DNA of 64,000 nucleotides, taken from NCBI RefSeq assembly GCF_036959255.1, contig NZ_JAWMTI010000001.1:1426001-1490000 (forward strand). Reading direction: 5' to 3'. Below, in pieces: positions 1 to 7,781 of the stretch. The notes below the pieces were generated by a model. The model made no database searches. It saw only the letters and a list, made by a program, of their open reading frames with translations, and was not told where the DNA came from. The DNA is from Olivibacter sp036959255. Its GTDB lineage: Bacteria > Bacteroidota > Bacteroidia > Sphingobacteriales > Sphingobacteriaceae. The translations under genes and the position numbers were made by a program. Each line of letters begins with the position of its first letter. The stretch's first letter is position 1.

Positions 1-1
1 A

Positions 2-439
2 GGTGGCGCTACCACTGACAAAAAGTTAATTGAGACTGCTGTCAATGAGATGACCACGATTACAGGACAACAGGCTGTAGCTGCAAAATCGAAAAAGGAT
101 ATTTCGAACTTTAAATTACGTAAAGGTATGCCGGTTGGTGTACACGTAACTTTACGCGATAGTAAGATGTATGAATTTTTAGATCGTTTGATCGCCGTTG
201 CTTTACCTCGTATTCGTGACTTCAAGGGTATTAACGATAAAGGATTCGATGGCCGTGGTAATTATACCTTGGGTGTAACAGAACAGATTATTTTTCCCGA
301 GATCAATATTGACAAGATCAGTAAGATCATGGGTATGGACATCACTTTTGTTACAACGGCGAATACAGACGTTGAAGCGCTGGAATTACTTAAACAGTTC
401 GGTTTACCATTCAAAAATCAAAATACAACTAATGGCTAA
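2..439 (+). CDS. rplE: 50S ribosomal protein L5, 5' end outside window
   Basis: Large-subunit protein uL5, which binds 5S rRNA in the central protuberance. The reading frame is open from base 2, so the gene starts upstream of the window; 145 C-terminal residues remain of the usual 180 or so. The stretch GMPVGVHVTLRDSKMYEFLD followed by RIRDFKGI is characteristic of the family. Its stop codon lies inside the start of rpsN (8-bp overlap), which suggests translational coupling. The order L5-S14-S8-L6 is the standard spc operon order. Confidence 0.97.
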   Translation, partial: GGATTDKKLIETAVNEMTTITGQQAVAAKSKKDISNFKLRKGMPVGVHVTLRDSKMYEFLDRLIAVALPRIRDFKGINDKGFDGRGNYTLGVTEQIIFPEINIDKISKIMGMDITFVTTANTDVEALELLKQFGLPFKNQNTTNG

Positions 440-701
440 AGAAGGAATTAAAGCACGTGAAGTTAAACGTGCCAGATTGGTCGCCAAGTTCGCTGAAAAG
501 CGTGCTGCTTTAAAAGCAGAAGGCGATTACGCAGCATTAGATAAATTACCAAAAAATGCTTCACCGGTTCGTTTGCACAATCGTTGCAAATTAACAGGAC
601 GTCCTAAAGGATATATGCGTCAGTTTGGTATTTCGCGGGTTACTTTCCGCGAAATGGCTTTGGCGGGTAAGATCCCGGGGGTGAAAAAAGCTTCTTGGTA
701 G
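432..701 (+). CDS. rpsN: 30S ribosomal protein S14 (zinc-free form)
   Basis: Small-subunit head protein uS14, 89 aa. The start is the ATG at 432, inside the end of rplE, giving MAKEGIKAREVKRARL. The C-terminal signature HNRCKLTGRPKGYMRQFG is present. The length and the absence of the paired CxxC motifs identify the longer zinc-independent S14 form. An earlier in-frame ATG at 309 would lie wholly inside rplE and add a non-homologous extension, so I rejected it. Confidence 0.97.
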   Translation: MAKEGIKAREVKRARLVAKFAEKRAALKAEGDYAALDKLPKNASPVRLHNRCKLTGRPKGYMRQFGISRVTFREMALAGKIPGVKKASW

Positions 702-837
702 TTTTTTAAGTTATAAGTTGTACGTAGTGGGGTTAAGTACCTTGCAACGGATAGCTTATAACTTGCTTACAACAGTATTAACCGATAGCAGGTCTGCGGC
801 CATGAGGCGACGGAAACCACTATCAAATTTATAACAA
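702..837 (+). other. Intergenic spacer in spc operon with heptamer-phased inverted repeat
   Basis: This 136-base gap separates rpsN from rpsH, genes usually packed tightly. It starts with three exact 7-nt units (TTTTAAG, TTATAAG, TTGTACG at 704-724) and has the complement CTTATAA at 755-761, so the transcript can fold back on itself. Nearer rpsH, GATAG (about 784) can pair with CTATC just before the start codon. No ORF is evident. S8 is the classical autoregulator of spc operons, so a leader role is possible but is inference. Confidence 0.4.
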
Positions 838-1236
838 ATGAATACAGATTCAATAGCAGATTACCTTACACGAGTAAGGAATGCCATTAAGGCCAACCAC
901 AGGGTTGTTGAAATTCCTGCATCAAACCTAAAAAAGGAAATCACTAAAGTTCTTTTTGACAAAGGTTACATCGCGAACTACAAGTTTGAGGACAAAGACG
1001 TTCAAGGATCAATTAAAATTGCCTTGAAGTACCATCCCATTACTAAAGTTCCTGCTATTCGCACTTTGACACGTGTGAGTAAACCCGGTTTAAGAAAATA
1101 TGCAGGTGTGGAAACGATGCCACGTGTATTAAATGGATTAGGAATTGCCATCATATCTACTTCGAGAGGAGTAATGACTGATAAAGAGGCAAGAAACCTA
1201 AACATTGGTGGTGAAGTTTTATGTTACGTTTATTAA
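838..1236 (+). CDS. rpsH: 30S ribosomal protein S8
   Basis: Protein uS8, 132 aa, binds the central domain of 16S rRNA and in many bacteria represses its own operon. The N-terminal NTDSIADYLTRVRNAIKA and the C-terminal signature STSRGVMTDKEAR followed by GGEVLCYVY are diagnostic. Length is normal. The gene follows an unusually long 136-base spacer and is followed after 18 bases by rplF. Confidence 0.97.
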   Translation: MNTDSIADYLTRVRNAIKANHRVVEIPASNLKKEITKVLFDKGYIANYKFEDKDVQGSIKIALKYHPITKVPAIRTLTRVSKPGLRKYAGVETMPRVLNGLGIAIISTSRGVMTDKEARNLNIGGEVLCYVY

Positions 1237-1238
1237 TC

Positions 1239-1244
1239 AGGAGG
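1239..1244 (+). promoter_or_regulatory. Perfect Shine-Dalgarno sequence before rplF
   Basis: AGGAGG stands 10 bases before the rplF ATG. None of the other ribosomal protein starts in this block that I inspected has such a site; they are preceded by A/T-rich sequence, the norm in Bacteroidota, where the anti-SD is thought to be largely sequestered on the ribosome. The site supports the start at 1255. Confidence 0.7.
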
Positions 1245-1254
1245 AAAACACACG

Positions 1255-1809
1255 ATGTCAAGAATTGGAAAAGCACCTATTGCGATCCCTGCCGGTGTTA
1301 CCGTTACGGTTTCTGAAAAGAATCTGGTAACCGTAAAAGGGCCAAAAGGTGAATTAACACAACAAGTAGATTCAGCGATCACTGTATCACAAGAAGACGG
1401 TAATATTGTAATCAAACGTCCTACGGATAGCAAAAATCACAAATCATTGCATGGTTTATACAGAGCCTTGATTAATAACATGGTGATAGGTGTTACCGAA
1501 GGATATAAAACTACGCAAGAATTGGTAGGTGTAGGTTACCGTGCTAGTCACCAAGGAAGTACCCTAGACTTAATCTTAGGCTATTCTCACCACATTGTTA
1601 TGGTATTGCCTAAAGAAGTAAAGGTAACCACTACAGCAGAAAAAGGAAAGAATCCTACGATCACGTTAGAATCAATCGACAAGCAATTGATCGGTCAGGT
1701 AGCGGCGAAAATCCGTTCGTTACGTGCACCTGAACCGTACAAAGGTAAAGGTATCAAGTTTGCTGGTGAAGTATTAAGAAGAAAAGCAGGTAAATCAGCT
1801 AAAAAATAA
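1255..1809 (+). CDS. rplF: 50S ribosomal protein L6
   Basis: Protein uL6, 184 aa, near the factor-binding site of the large subunit. It starts MSRIGKAPIAIPAGV and carries the family signature PEPYKGKGIKF near the C terminus, with the usual lysine-rich tail. The start is fixed by the perfect SD at 1239-1244. The gap to rplR is 5 bases. Confidence 0.97.
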   Translation: MSRIGKAPIAIPAGVTVTVSEKNLVTVKGPKGELTQQVDSAITVSQEDGNIVIKRPTDSKNHKSLHGLYRALINNMVIGVTEGYKTTQELVGVGYRASHQGSTLDLILGYSHHIVMVLPKEVKVTTTAEKGKNPTITLESIDKQLIGQVAAKIRSLRAPEPYKGKGIKFAGEVLRRKAGKSAKK

Positions 1810-1814
1810 TCATC

Positions 1815-2168
1815 ATGGCAGGAAGTAAATTATCTCGCAGAGAGCGAATTAAAAAAGGGATCAGAAAGCATTTATCCGGTTCTGCAGAGCGTCCTCGTCT
1901 TTCTGTATTTAGAAGCAATAAAGGCATCTATGCACAGGTTATCGATGATGTTACTGGTAAAACCATCGTTTCCGCATCCTCTTCATCAAAAGATTTCAGT
2001 GCAAGTGGTACGAAATCTGAGCAGTCTAAAGCTGTCGGTAAGTTACTTGCCGAGAAAGCGAAGGCAGCAGGAATTAACCAAGTAGTTTTTGATCGTAACG
2101 GGTATTTATACCACGGCCGCATTAAATCGTTGGCTGATGGAGCTCGTGAAGGCGGTTTAGACTTTTAA
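1815..2168 (+). CDS. rplR: 50S ribosomal protein L18
   Basis: Protein uL18, 117 aa, a 5S rRNA-binding partner of L5. The basic N terminus (KLSRRERIKKGIRKHLSG) and the C-terminal YHGRIKSLADGAREGGL are characteristic. Length is normal. It sits 5 bases after rplF and 13 before rpsE, in one transcription unit. Confidence 0.97.
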   Translation: MAGSKLSRRERIKKGIRKHLSGSAERPRLSVFRSNKGIYAQVIDDVTGKTIVSASSSSKDFSASGTKSEQSKAVGKLLAEKAKAAGINQVVFDRNGYLYHGRIKSLADGAREGGLDF

Positions 2169-2181
2169 TTAAAACAGAGAG

Positions 2182-2700
2182 ATGTCAGTAAATAATATTA
2201 AACGAGTAAAATCAAGCGAAATCGAATTAAAGGACCGTTTGGTTAGTATTCAGCGTGTTGCTAAAGTTACTAAAGGCGGTCGTACTTTTAGTTTTTCTGC
2301 AATTGTTGTCGTAGGCGATGAAAATGGCGTTGTAGGTTATGGTCTTGGTAAAGCGAAGGAAGTTACCGAAGCGATTGCCAAAGGTGTTGATGACGCGAAG
2401 AAGAACTTGGTAAAAGTTCCGATCATTAAAGGAACTGTTCCACATGCCCAGTTGGGTAAGTATTCGGGTGGTTCTGTTTTGATTAAGCCAGCGGTTCATG
2501 GTACAGGTGTACTTGCAGGCGGTGCGATGCGTGCCGTTTTGGAAAGTGCCGGTATCACAGACGTACTAGCAAAATCGACAGGGTCTTCTAACCCTCATAA
2601 CGTGGTAAAAGCGACGATCGATGCGTTGACGAAAATGCGTGATGCTTATACAGTGGCTCAAAACCGCGGTGTTGATCTGAATAAAGTATTTAATGGATAA
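2182..2700 (+). CDS. rpsE: 30S ribosomal protein S5
   Basis: Protein uS5, 172 aa, involved in decoding accuracy. The N-terminal double-stranded RNA-binding-like domain contains GVVGYGLGKAKEVTEAI and the C-terminal domain has GSSNPHNVVKATIDAL, both diagnostic. The stop codon is 4 bases before the rpmD start, consistent with coupled translation. Confidence 0.97.
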   Translation: MSVNNIKRVKSSEIELKDRLVSIQRVAKVTKGGRTFSFSAIVVVGDENGVVGYGLGKAKEVTEAIAKGVDDAKKNLVKVPIIKGTVPHAQLGKYSGGSVLIKPAVHGTGVLAGGAMRAVLESAGITDVLAKSTGSSNPHNVVKATIDALTKMRDAYTVAQNRGVDLNKVFNG

Positions 2701-2704
2701 GCAA

Positions 2705-2884
2705 ATGGCGAAGATAAAAATCACACAGATTAAAAGCGTAATCGACAGAAGCGAGCGCCAGAAAAAGACCATGCAGGCTCTTGGTTTAACGAAAATCAAT
2801 AAGTCTGTAGAGGTTGAGGCTACCCCAGCAATCATTGGGATGGTTAGAAAAGTTAACCATTTAGTTGCCGTTGAGAGTTTATAA
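2705..2884 (+). CDS. rpmD: 50S ribosomal protein L30
   Basis: Protein uL30, 59 aa. I chose the ATG at 2705 (MAKIKITQIKSVIDRSERQK). An in-frame ATG at 2693 overlaps the end of rpsE and adds only MDKQ, which homologues do not normally carry. The ITQIKSVIDRSERQKKTMQA segment fits the family signature. The gene is followed by a hairpin and T-run before rplO. Confidence 0.94.
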   Translation: MAKIKITQIKSVIDRSERQKKTMQALGLTKINKSVEVEATPAIIGMVRKVNHLVAVESL

Positions 2885-2903
2885 TTTAAAATTATTTTTA
2901 TAG

Positions 2904-2949
2904 ATTGTCGTCCTTTTCCCCTTTTCGGTGTTAAGGATGACAATTTTTA
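2904..2949 (+). terminator. Terminator-like hairpin between rpmD and rplO
   Basis: ATTGTCGTCCTT (2904-2915) pairs with AAGGATGACAAT (2933-2944) with one G-U, followed by a run of five T. This has the form of an intrinsic terminator, yet it lies inside the spc operon, where full read-through would be expected. It may act as an attenuator lowering expression of rplO, secY and downstream genes. Function is inference. Confidence 0.6.
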
Positions 2950-3021
2950 GGTAATTTTATCGTTTTAACCGTTCTCCCTGATTAGTGAAAGCGAAGGGGA
3001 ACATAGAAGTTTGTATTAATC

Positions 3022-3468
3022 ATGAACTTATCAAATTTAAAACCTGCAACAGGTTCAATCAAAAGTAAAAAACGTATTGGTCGTGGTACAGGTTCAGGCC
3101 GTGGTGGTACATCAACACGTGGACATAAAGGTGCCGGGTCACGTTCAGGTACCAGTAGAAAAATTGGTTTTGAAGGCGGTCAGATGCCGCTTCAGCGTAG
3201 GCTTCCTAAGGTTGGGTTTAAGAACCCTAACCGTGTGGAGTACGTAGGTGTCAACCTCGATGTATTACAAGATTTGGCAGAAAAGCATAATTTAACAAGT
3301 GTTGATTTTGAATCGTTGAGAACGCATGGTTTAGTATCGAAGAAGGACCTTGTTAAAATACTTGGTCGCGGGGAACTTAAAGCAAAATTAGAAGTTAAAG
3401 CACATGCATTCTCTGCTACTGCACAAAAACAAATTGAAGCAGCAGGCGGTTCGATCGTAAAACTTTAA
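3022..3468 (+). CDS. rplO: 50S ribosomal protein L15
   Basis: Protein uL15, 148 aa. The glycine/arginine-rich N terminus (GRGTGSGRGGTSTRGHKGAG), which threads through 23S rRNA, and the GGQMPLQRRLPKVGF segment are diagnostic. It sits just upstream of secY (4 bases), as in nearly all spc operons. The 137-base gap before it holds the hairpin at 2904-2949 and a second imperfect stem (GTTC/GAAC) around 2972-3002. Confidence 0.97.
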   Translation: MNLSNLKPATGSIKSKKRIGRGTGSGRGGTSTRGHKGAGSRSGTSRKIGFEGGQMPLQRRLPKVGFKNPNRVEYVGVNLDVLQDLAEKHNLTSVDFESLRTHGLVSKKDLVKILGRGELKAKLEVKAHAFSATAQKQIEAAGGSIVKL

Positions 3469-3472
3469 TTAA

Positions 3473-4804
3473 ATGAAGAAGCTAATCACAACCTTAACCA
3501 ATATATGGAAAATTGAAGATTTGAGAATGCGTATTTTAAATACGCTTCTATTTCTTTTGATTTACCGTGTAGGTTCTCATATCGTATTACCCGGTGTCAA
3601 TCCGCAATCGCTTCATCAAGAAGCGAAGGATGGGATATTGGGTTTGCTTAATATGTTTGCCGGAGGGTCTTTTTCCCGTTCGGCAATATTTGCATTAGGG
3701 GTAATGCCTTATATTTCTGCATCTATTGTGGTGCAACTATTAGGTATCGCCGTTCCGTATTTTCAGAAACTGCAAAAAGAAGGAGAGAGTGGACGGAAAA
3801 AAATGACACAGATTACCCGTTACTTGACCCTAGCGATTACCCTTGTTCAAGCCGTAGCCTATTTAAGGTCGCAGATTAGCCCAGAAGCCAAAACAATGGA
3901 TGAACCTTTCTTTACCATTGTAGGTACTTTCATTTTAACCGCAGGAACGATGTTTGTAATGTGGTTAGGGGAGAAGATTACTGATAAAGGTATCGGAAAC
4001 GGTATTTCTTTGATCATCATGGTAGGTATCATTGCCCAATTACCCAGTGGTATGTTGAGTGAGTGGGCTTCCCGTATGGATGGTCATGGCGGTTTAATTC
4101 CCTTTATTGTTGAAATAGCTGCTTTGTTCTTTGTGGTTGTGTTTACGATTCTAATTGTACAAGGTGTTCGCAAGATTCCGGTACAATATGCAAAGAAAAT
4201 CGTGGGTAATAAACAATATGGAGGAGTACGTCAGTATATACCATTAAAGGTCAACTCTGCCGGTGTAATGCCGATCATCTTTGCCCAAGCAATTATGTTT
4301 ATCCCAACTACGTTGGCCCAGTTTTTCCCAAATCTTCAATCATCGTTTTTAACCTCTTTGAGTAACTTTACTTCCGTAGCCTATAATGTAACCTTTGCAA
4401 TTTTAATCATTGCTTTTACGTTTTTCTATACGGCTATTATGGTAAATCCTCAACAGATGTCGGATGACATGAAGAAGAATGGAGGCTTTATTCCGGGCGT
4501 GAAACCTGGTTTGGCGACAAGTGGTTATATTGATAGTGTCATATCCAAAATCACATTGCCTGGCTCGATTTTTTTGGCCATTATAGCGATACTACCTGCA
4601 ATTGCCAGTTTATTAGGCGTTAACAGTCAGTTTGCGCATTTCTACGGGGGTACTTCTTTGCTGATTTTAGTAGGAGTGGTGCTTGATACGCTTCAACAAA
4701 TAGAAAGTCATTTACTCATGCGTCATTATGATGGTCTGATGAAAACCGGTCGTGTTAAAGGGCGTACTGCTGTAGCAAGTGGTGTAGCAGATCCAACAAT
4801 ATAG
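3473..4804 (+). CDS. secY: Preprotein translocase subunit SecY
   Basis: Central channel subunit of the Sec translocon in the inner membrane, 443 aa. About ten hydrophobic segments are visible. The SecY signature FALGVMPYISASIV occurs in the second transmembrane region and GNGISLIIMVGI further on. It starts 4 bases after rplO and ends 8 bases before map, as expected for an operon. Length matches the family. Confidence 0.97.
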   Translation: MKKLITTLTNIWKIEDLRMRILNTLLFLLIYRVGSHIVLPGVNPQSLHQEAKDGILGLLNMFAGGSFSRSAIFALGVMPYISASIVVQLLGIAVPYFQKLQKEGESGRKKMTQITRYLTLAITLVQAVAYLRSQISPEAKTMDEPFFTIVGTFILTAGTMFVMWLGEKITDKGIGNGISLIIMVGIIAQLPSGMLSEWASRMDGHGGLIPFIVEIAALFFVVVFTILIVQGVRKIPVQYAKKIVGNKQYGGVRQYIPLKVNSAGVMPIIFAQAIMFIPTTLAQFFPNLQSSFLTSLSNFTSVAYNVTFAILIIAFTFFYTAIMVNPQQMSDDMKKNGGFIPGVKPGLATSGYIDSVISKITLPGSIFLAIIAILPAIASLLGVNSQFAHFYGGTSLLILVGVVLDTLQQIESHLLMRHYDGLMKTGRVKGRTAVASGVADPTI

Positions 4805-4812
4805 AGGCGAGC

Positions 4813-5598
4813 ATGTCGAAATTGATTTATAAATCAGAAGAAGATATCGAACAGATCCGCAAAAGTGCCGAGGTACTTTCCAGAACACTGGCGGAAATAG
4901 CAAAAGAAATTAAACCGGGAGTAAAAACCATTGATTTGGATAAATTAGCATTTACGTTTATTCAAGACCATGGCGGAACTCCCGCTTTTCTCAACTATAA
5001 CGGATTTCCTTTTTCACTTTGTATTTCTGTAAACGACCAGATCGTTCATGGTTTTCCCGGGAACTATGAATTGAAGGAAGGAGATATTATTAGTGTAGAT
5101 GGTGGCGTTGTATTGAACGGTTATATAAGTGATTCTGCTTATACTTTTCAAGTTGGTGCCGTTTCGGACGAAGTGGAACAATTGCTACGCATAACGAAAG
5201 AAAGTTTAAACAAAGGCGTTGAACAAGCCGTGGTGGGAAAGCGGGTTGGCGACATTTCTTACGCGGTGCAGGAGCATGTACGGATCTATGGTTATGGAAT
5301 TGTCAAGGAATTGGTAGGACATGGCGTGGGGATCCATTTGCATGAGAAGCCGGAAGTACCTAATTATGGCCAACGTGGTAAAGGTACCAAGTTAGAACGC
5401 GGTATGGTTATTGCCATCGAACCCATGATTAATTTAGGAAAAGCCGGTGTACGTTTTTGGGAAGATGGTTGGACAGTCAGTACGATTGACGAAAAACCGT
5501 CAGCGCATTTTGAGCATACGGTAGCAGTAAATAAGGGGCAGGCAGACGTTTTAACTACGTTTTCATACATTGAAGAAGTTTTAAACAAAAAAGGTTGA
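4813..5598 (+). CDS. map: Methionine aminopeptidase, type I
   Basis: Removes the initiator methionine from nascent proteins; cytoplasmic dimetal enzyme of the pita-bread fold, 261 aa. The substrate-site histidine H79 (VHGFP) and the five metal ligands are visible: D96 (SVDGG), D107 (ISDSA), H170 (VGHGVG), E203 (AIEPM) and E234 (FEHTV). The short N terminus without a zinc-finger extension is the bacterial type Ia form. It lies between secY and infA, a common arrangement. Confidence 0.96.
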   Translation: MSKLIYKSEEDIEQIRKSAEVLSRTLAEIAKEIKPGVKTIDLDKLAFTFIQDHGGTPAFLNYNGFPFSLCISVNDQIVHGFPGNYELKEGDIISVDGGVVLNGYISDSAYTFQVGAVSDEVEQLLRITKESLNKGVEQAVVGKRVGDISYAVQEHVRIYGYGIVKELVGHGVGIHLHEKPEVPNYGQRGKGTKLERGMVIAIEPMINLGKAGVRFWEDGWTVSTIDEKPSAHFEHTVAVNKGQADVLTTFSYIEEVLNKKG

Positions 5599-5625
5599 TA
5601 ATCAGCATTTTTATTTTTAACTTTG
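5594..5625 (+). promoter_or_regulatory. Bacteroidota-type promoter before infA
   Basis: GTTG (5594-5597), a 20-base spacer and TAACTTTG (5618-5625) match the -33/-7 consensus TTTG-N19-21-TAnnTTTG. It overlaps the end of map and would give infA, rpmJ and the alpha-operon genes a start independent of the spc promoter. Confidence 0.6.
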
Positions 5626-5672
5626 CATCCCTGTTTGTGCAGGGTTTATAAATACATAATAATCAATAACAT

Positions 5673-5891
5673 ATGGCTAAACAAGCCTCTATTGAACAAG
5701 ACGGCGTCATTAAGGAAGCATTATCGAATGCTATGTTTCGTGTAGAATTGGAAAATGGACATGAAATTATTGCGCATATATCCGGCAAAATGCGCATGCA
5801 TTATATTAAAATATTGCCTGGTGATCGGGTAAAATTGGAGATGTCTCCTTACGATTTAACAAAAGGTAGGATTACCTATCGCTATAAGTAA
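5673..5891 (+). CDS. infA: Translation initiation factor IF-1
   Basis: 72-aa single OB-fold protein that binds the ribosomal A site during initiation. The core ENGHEIIAHISGKMRMHYIK and LPGDRVKLEMSPYDL are nearly invariant family features. Preceded by a good internal promoter and about 40 bases of leader; followed by rpmJ after 141 bases. Confidence 0.97.
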   Translation: MAKQASIEQDGVIKEALSNAMFRVELENGHEIIAHISGKMRMHYIKILPGDRVKLEMSPYDLTKGRITYRYK

Positions 5892-6032
5892 GGAAGGTGC
5901 GTATTTGATAAACCTTTTTGTTCGCTTTTGATCTATAGGTTTTTGAGCAATGGTCCTTTGTGAGCATAACAAAAGACGGCATGGAAGTTTGATACCGTCG
6001 AGAAAATGAATAACAACGAATAATTAAACGAG

Positions 6033-6149
6033 ATGAAAGTTAGAGCATCTATCAAAAAACGTAGCGCTGATTGTAAGATCATTCGCCGTAAAGGTAAAGT
6101 ATTTGTAATTAACAAAAAGAACCCGAAGTTTAAACAACGTCAGGGATAA
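6033..6149 (+). CDS. rpmJ: 50S ribosomal protein L36 (zinc ligands lost)
   Basis: Protein bL36, 38 aa. The sequence starts MKVRASIKKRSADCK and ends KNPKFKQRQG, the family frame. The zinc-binding C-C-C-H set of the classical form is reduced to one cysteine (C14): the first cysteine is serine and the later cysteine/histidine positions are asparagine and phenylalanine. This is a zinc-independent L36. It lies between infA and rpsM, its usual place. Confidence 0.96.
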   Translation: MKVRASIKKRSADCKIIRRKGKVFVINKKNPKFKQRQG

Positions 6150-6239
6150 CATTTAAAGGTAAGTAGGTGTGAGGTGAAAGGCAAAAGGTTCTTCTTTGCT
6201 TAGACCTTAGACTTAGGCCTTTTAACCGTAATAATAAAT
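6150..6239 (+). repeat. Heptamer-phased spacer before rpsM
   Basis: Three exact 7-nt units AGGTGTG, AGGTGAA, AGGCAAA (6165-6185) face two units TTAGACC and TTAGACT (6200-6213) and the run GGCCTTTT. The halves are partly complementary, so the rpsM leader can fold. This is one of several spacers with 7-base periodicity in the window. Confidence 0.5.
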
Positions 6240-6617
6240 ATGGCAAGGATAGCAGGTATAGATTTACCAAGAAACAAAAGAGGAGTAATCGGACTTACTT
6301 ATATCTATGGTATTGGTCTTTCCACCGCAAAGAGCATTTTGGCCGAAGCGGGTATTGACGAAGATACAAAGGTACAGGAGTGGACCGATGATCAATTAAC
6401 AGCAATTCGTACAATCATCAACGATCGTGTAAAAGTAGAAGGTTCTTTGCGTTCGGAGGTTCAGCTAAACATTAAACGTTTGATGGACATTGGTTGTTAC
6501 CGTGGTTTACGTCACCGTAAAGGTTTACCACTTCGTGGGCAACGTACAAAGAACAACTCACGTACCCGTAAAGGAAAACGTAAGACAGTTGCTAACAAGA
6601 AAAAAGCTACTAAATAA
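6240..6617 (+). CDS. rpsM: 30S ribosomal protein S13
   Basis: Protein uS13, 125 aa, in the head of the small subunit contacting the P-site tRNA and L5. MARIAGIDLPRNKRGVIGLT at the N terminus, the helix-hairpin-helix region YGIGLSTAKSIL and the C-terminal RHRKGLPLRGQRTK are diagnostic. First gene of the alpha operon portion, followed after 16 bases by rpsK. Confidence 0.97.
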   Translation: MARIAGIDLPRNKRGVIGLTYIYGIGLSTAKSILAEAGIDEDTKVQEWTDDQLTAIRTIINDRVKVEGSLRSEVQLNIKRLMDIGCYRGLRHRKGLPLRGQRTKNNSRTRKGKRKTVANKKKATK

Positions 6618-6633
6618 TAATTGATACAATACA

Positions 6634-7023
6634 ATGGCTAAAAGTAAAAAAGTAACCAAAAAGCGTATTGTGGTGATTGAACCTGTTGGTCAGGCTCATA
6701 TCAATGCAACCTTTAATAATATCATTGTAACACTTACCAATAATCAAGGTCAAACGATTTCTTGGTCGTCTGCCGGTAAAATGGGTTTCAAAGGTTCAAA
6801 AAAGAACACCCCCTATGCTGCTTCACAAGCTGCTAACGATTGTGGTAAAGTTGCGCATGATTTAGGTTTGCGTAAAGTTGAAGTTTTTGTAAAAGGGCCA
6901 GGTGCCGGACGTGAGTCTGCCATTCGTACCTTGCAAACTCAAGGTATTGAGGTGACTTCAATCAAAGATATTACCCCACTTCCGCACAATGGTTGTCGTC
7001 CACCAAAAAGGAGAAGAGTTTAA
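6634..7023 (+). CDS. rpsK: 30S ribosomal protein S11
   Basis: Protein uS11, 129 aa, on the platform of the small subunit. The signature KGPGAGRESAIRTLQ and the C-terminal PHNGCRPPKRRRV are essentially invariant. Spacing to its neighbours is short (16 bases before, 66 after). Confidence 0.97.
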   Translation: MAKSKKVTKKRIVVIEPVGQAHINATFNNIIVTLTNNQGQTISWSSAGKMGFKGSKKNTPYAASQAANDCGKVAHDLGLRKVEVFVKGPGAGRESAIRTLQTQGIEVTSIKDITPLPHNGCRPPKRRRV

Positions 7024-7089
7024 TCAACGGATTTTTAAAGCTAAGATTCTCTAGCCTCGGGTTAGAAGATACTTTAAAAGAGAAAAAAA

Positions 7090-7698
7090 ATGGCAAGATA
7101 TACCGGACCTAAGTCCAAAATAGCCCGTAAGTTCAGAGAACCGATTTTTGGTCCTGATAAAGCATTAGAGCGTAAAAATTACCCTCCGGGCATGCACGGG
7201 GTTTCAAAACGTCGTGGTAAACAGTCTGAATACGCTATTCAGCTGCAAGAAAAACAAAAAGCAAAATATACCTATGGTGTATTGGAGCGTCAGTTCGCAA
7301 ACCTTTTCGATAAAGCTTCTTCTAAAGAAGGTATTACGGGGGAGAACTTGCTCAAATTCTTAGAGGCTCGTTTAGATAATACTGTATTTCGTTTGGGTAT
7401 TGCACCTACACGTGCAGGAGCCCGTCAATTAGTAGGACACAAACATATCACCGTAAATGGTCACGTGGTTAATATTCCATCGTATAGCGTTCGTCCTGGC
7501 GATATCATCGCGGTTAGAGAACGTTCTAAAACCTTGGAAGCAGTTACCAATGCTGTTGCCGGTAGAAAACAAAATAAATATAGCTGGTTAGAGTGGGATG
7601 CCAACGGACTTACTGGTAAGTTCCTGAATTATCCTAATCGCGATGAGATTCCTGAGAATATCAAGGAACAGTTGATCGTCGAGTTGTATTCTAAATAG
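7090..7698 (+). CDS. rpsD: 30S ribosomal protein S4 (zinc-free form)
   Basis: Protein uS4, 202 aa, a primary 16S rRNA binder. MARYTGPKSKIARKFREP and the S4 RNA-binding domain (RLDNTVFRLGIAPTRAGARQ, then VGHKHITVNGHVVNIPSY) are evident. The N-terminal region has none of the four cysteines of zinc-binding S4. Located between rpsK and rpoA as usual. Confidence 0.97.
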   Translation: MARYTGPKSKIARKFREPIFGPDKALERKNYPPGMHGVSKRRGKQSEYAIQLQEKQKAKYTYGVLERQFANLFDKASSKEGITGENLLKFLEARLDNTVFRLGIAPTRAGARQLVGHKHITVNGHVVNIPSYSVRPGDIIAVRERSKTLEAVTNAVAGRKQNKYSWLEWDANGLTGKFLNYPNRDEIPENIKEQLIVELYSK

Positions 7699-7781
7699 TT
7701 TATATAGCAGACAAGTATCCGGTACATACTGGGTACTTGTTTGTTTGCAATCATTTCAATCAAACAATTAATTAGAAATAA

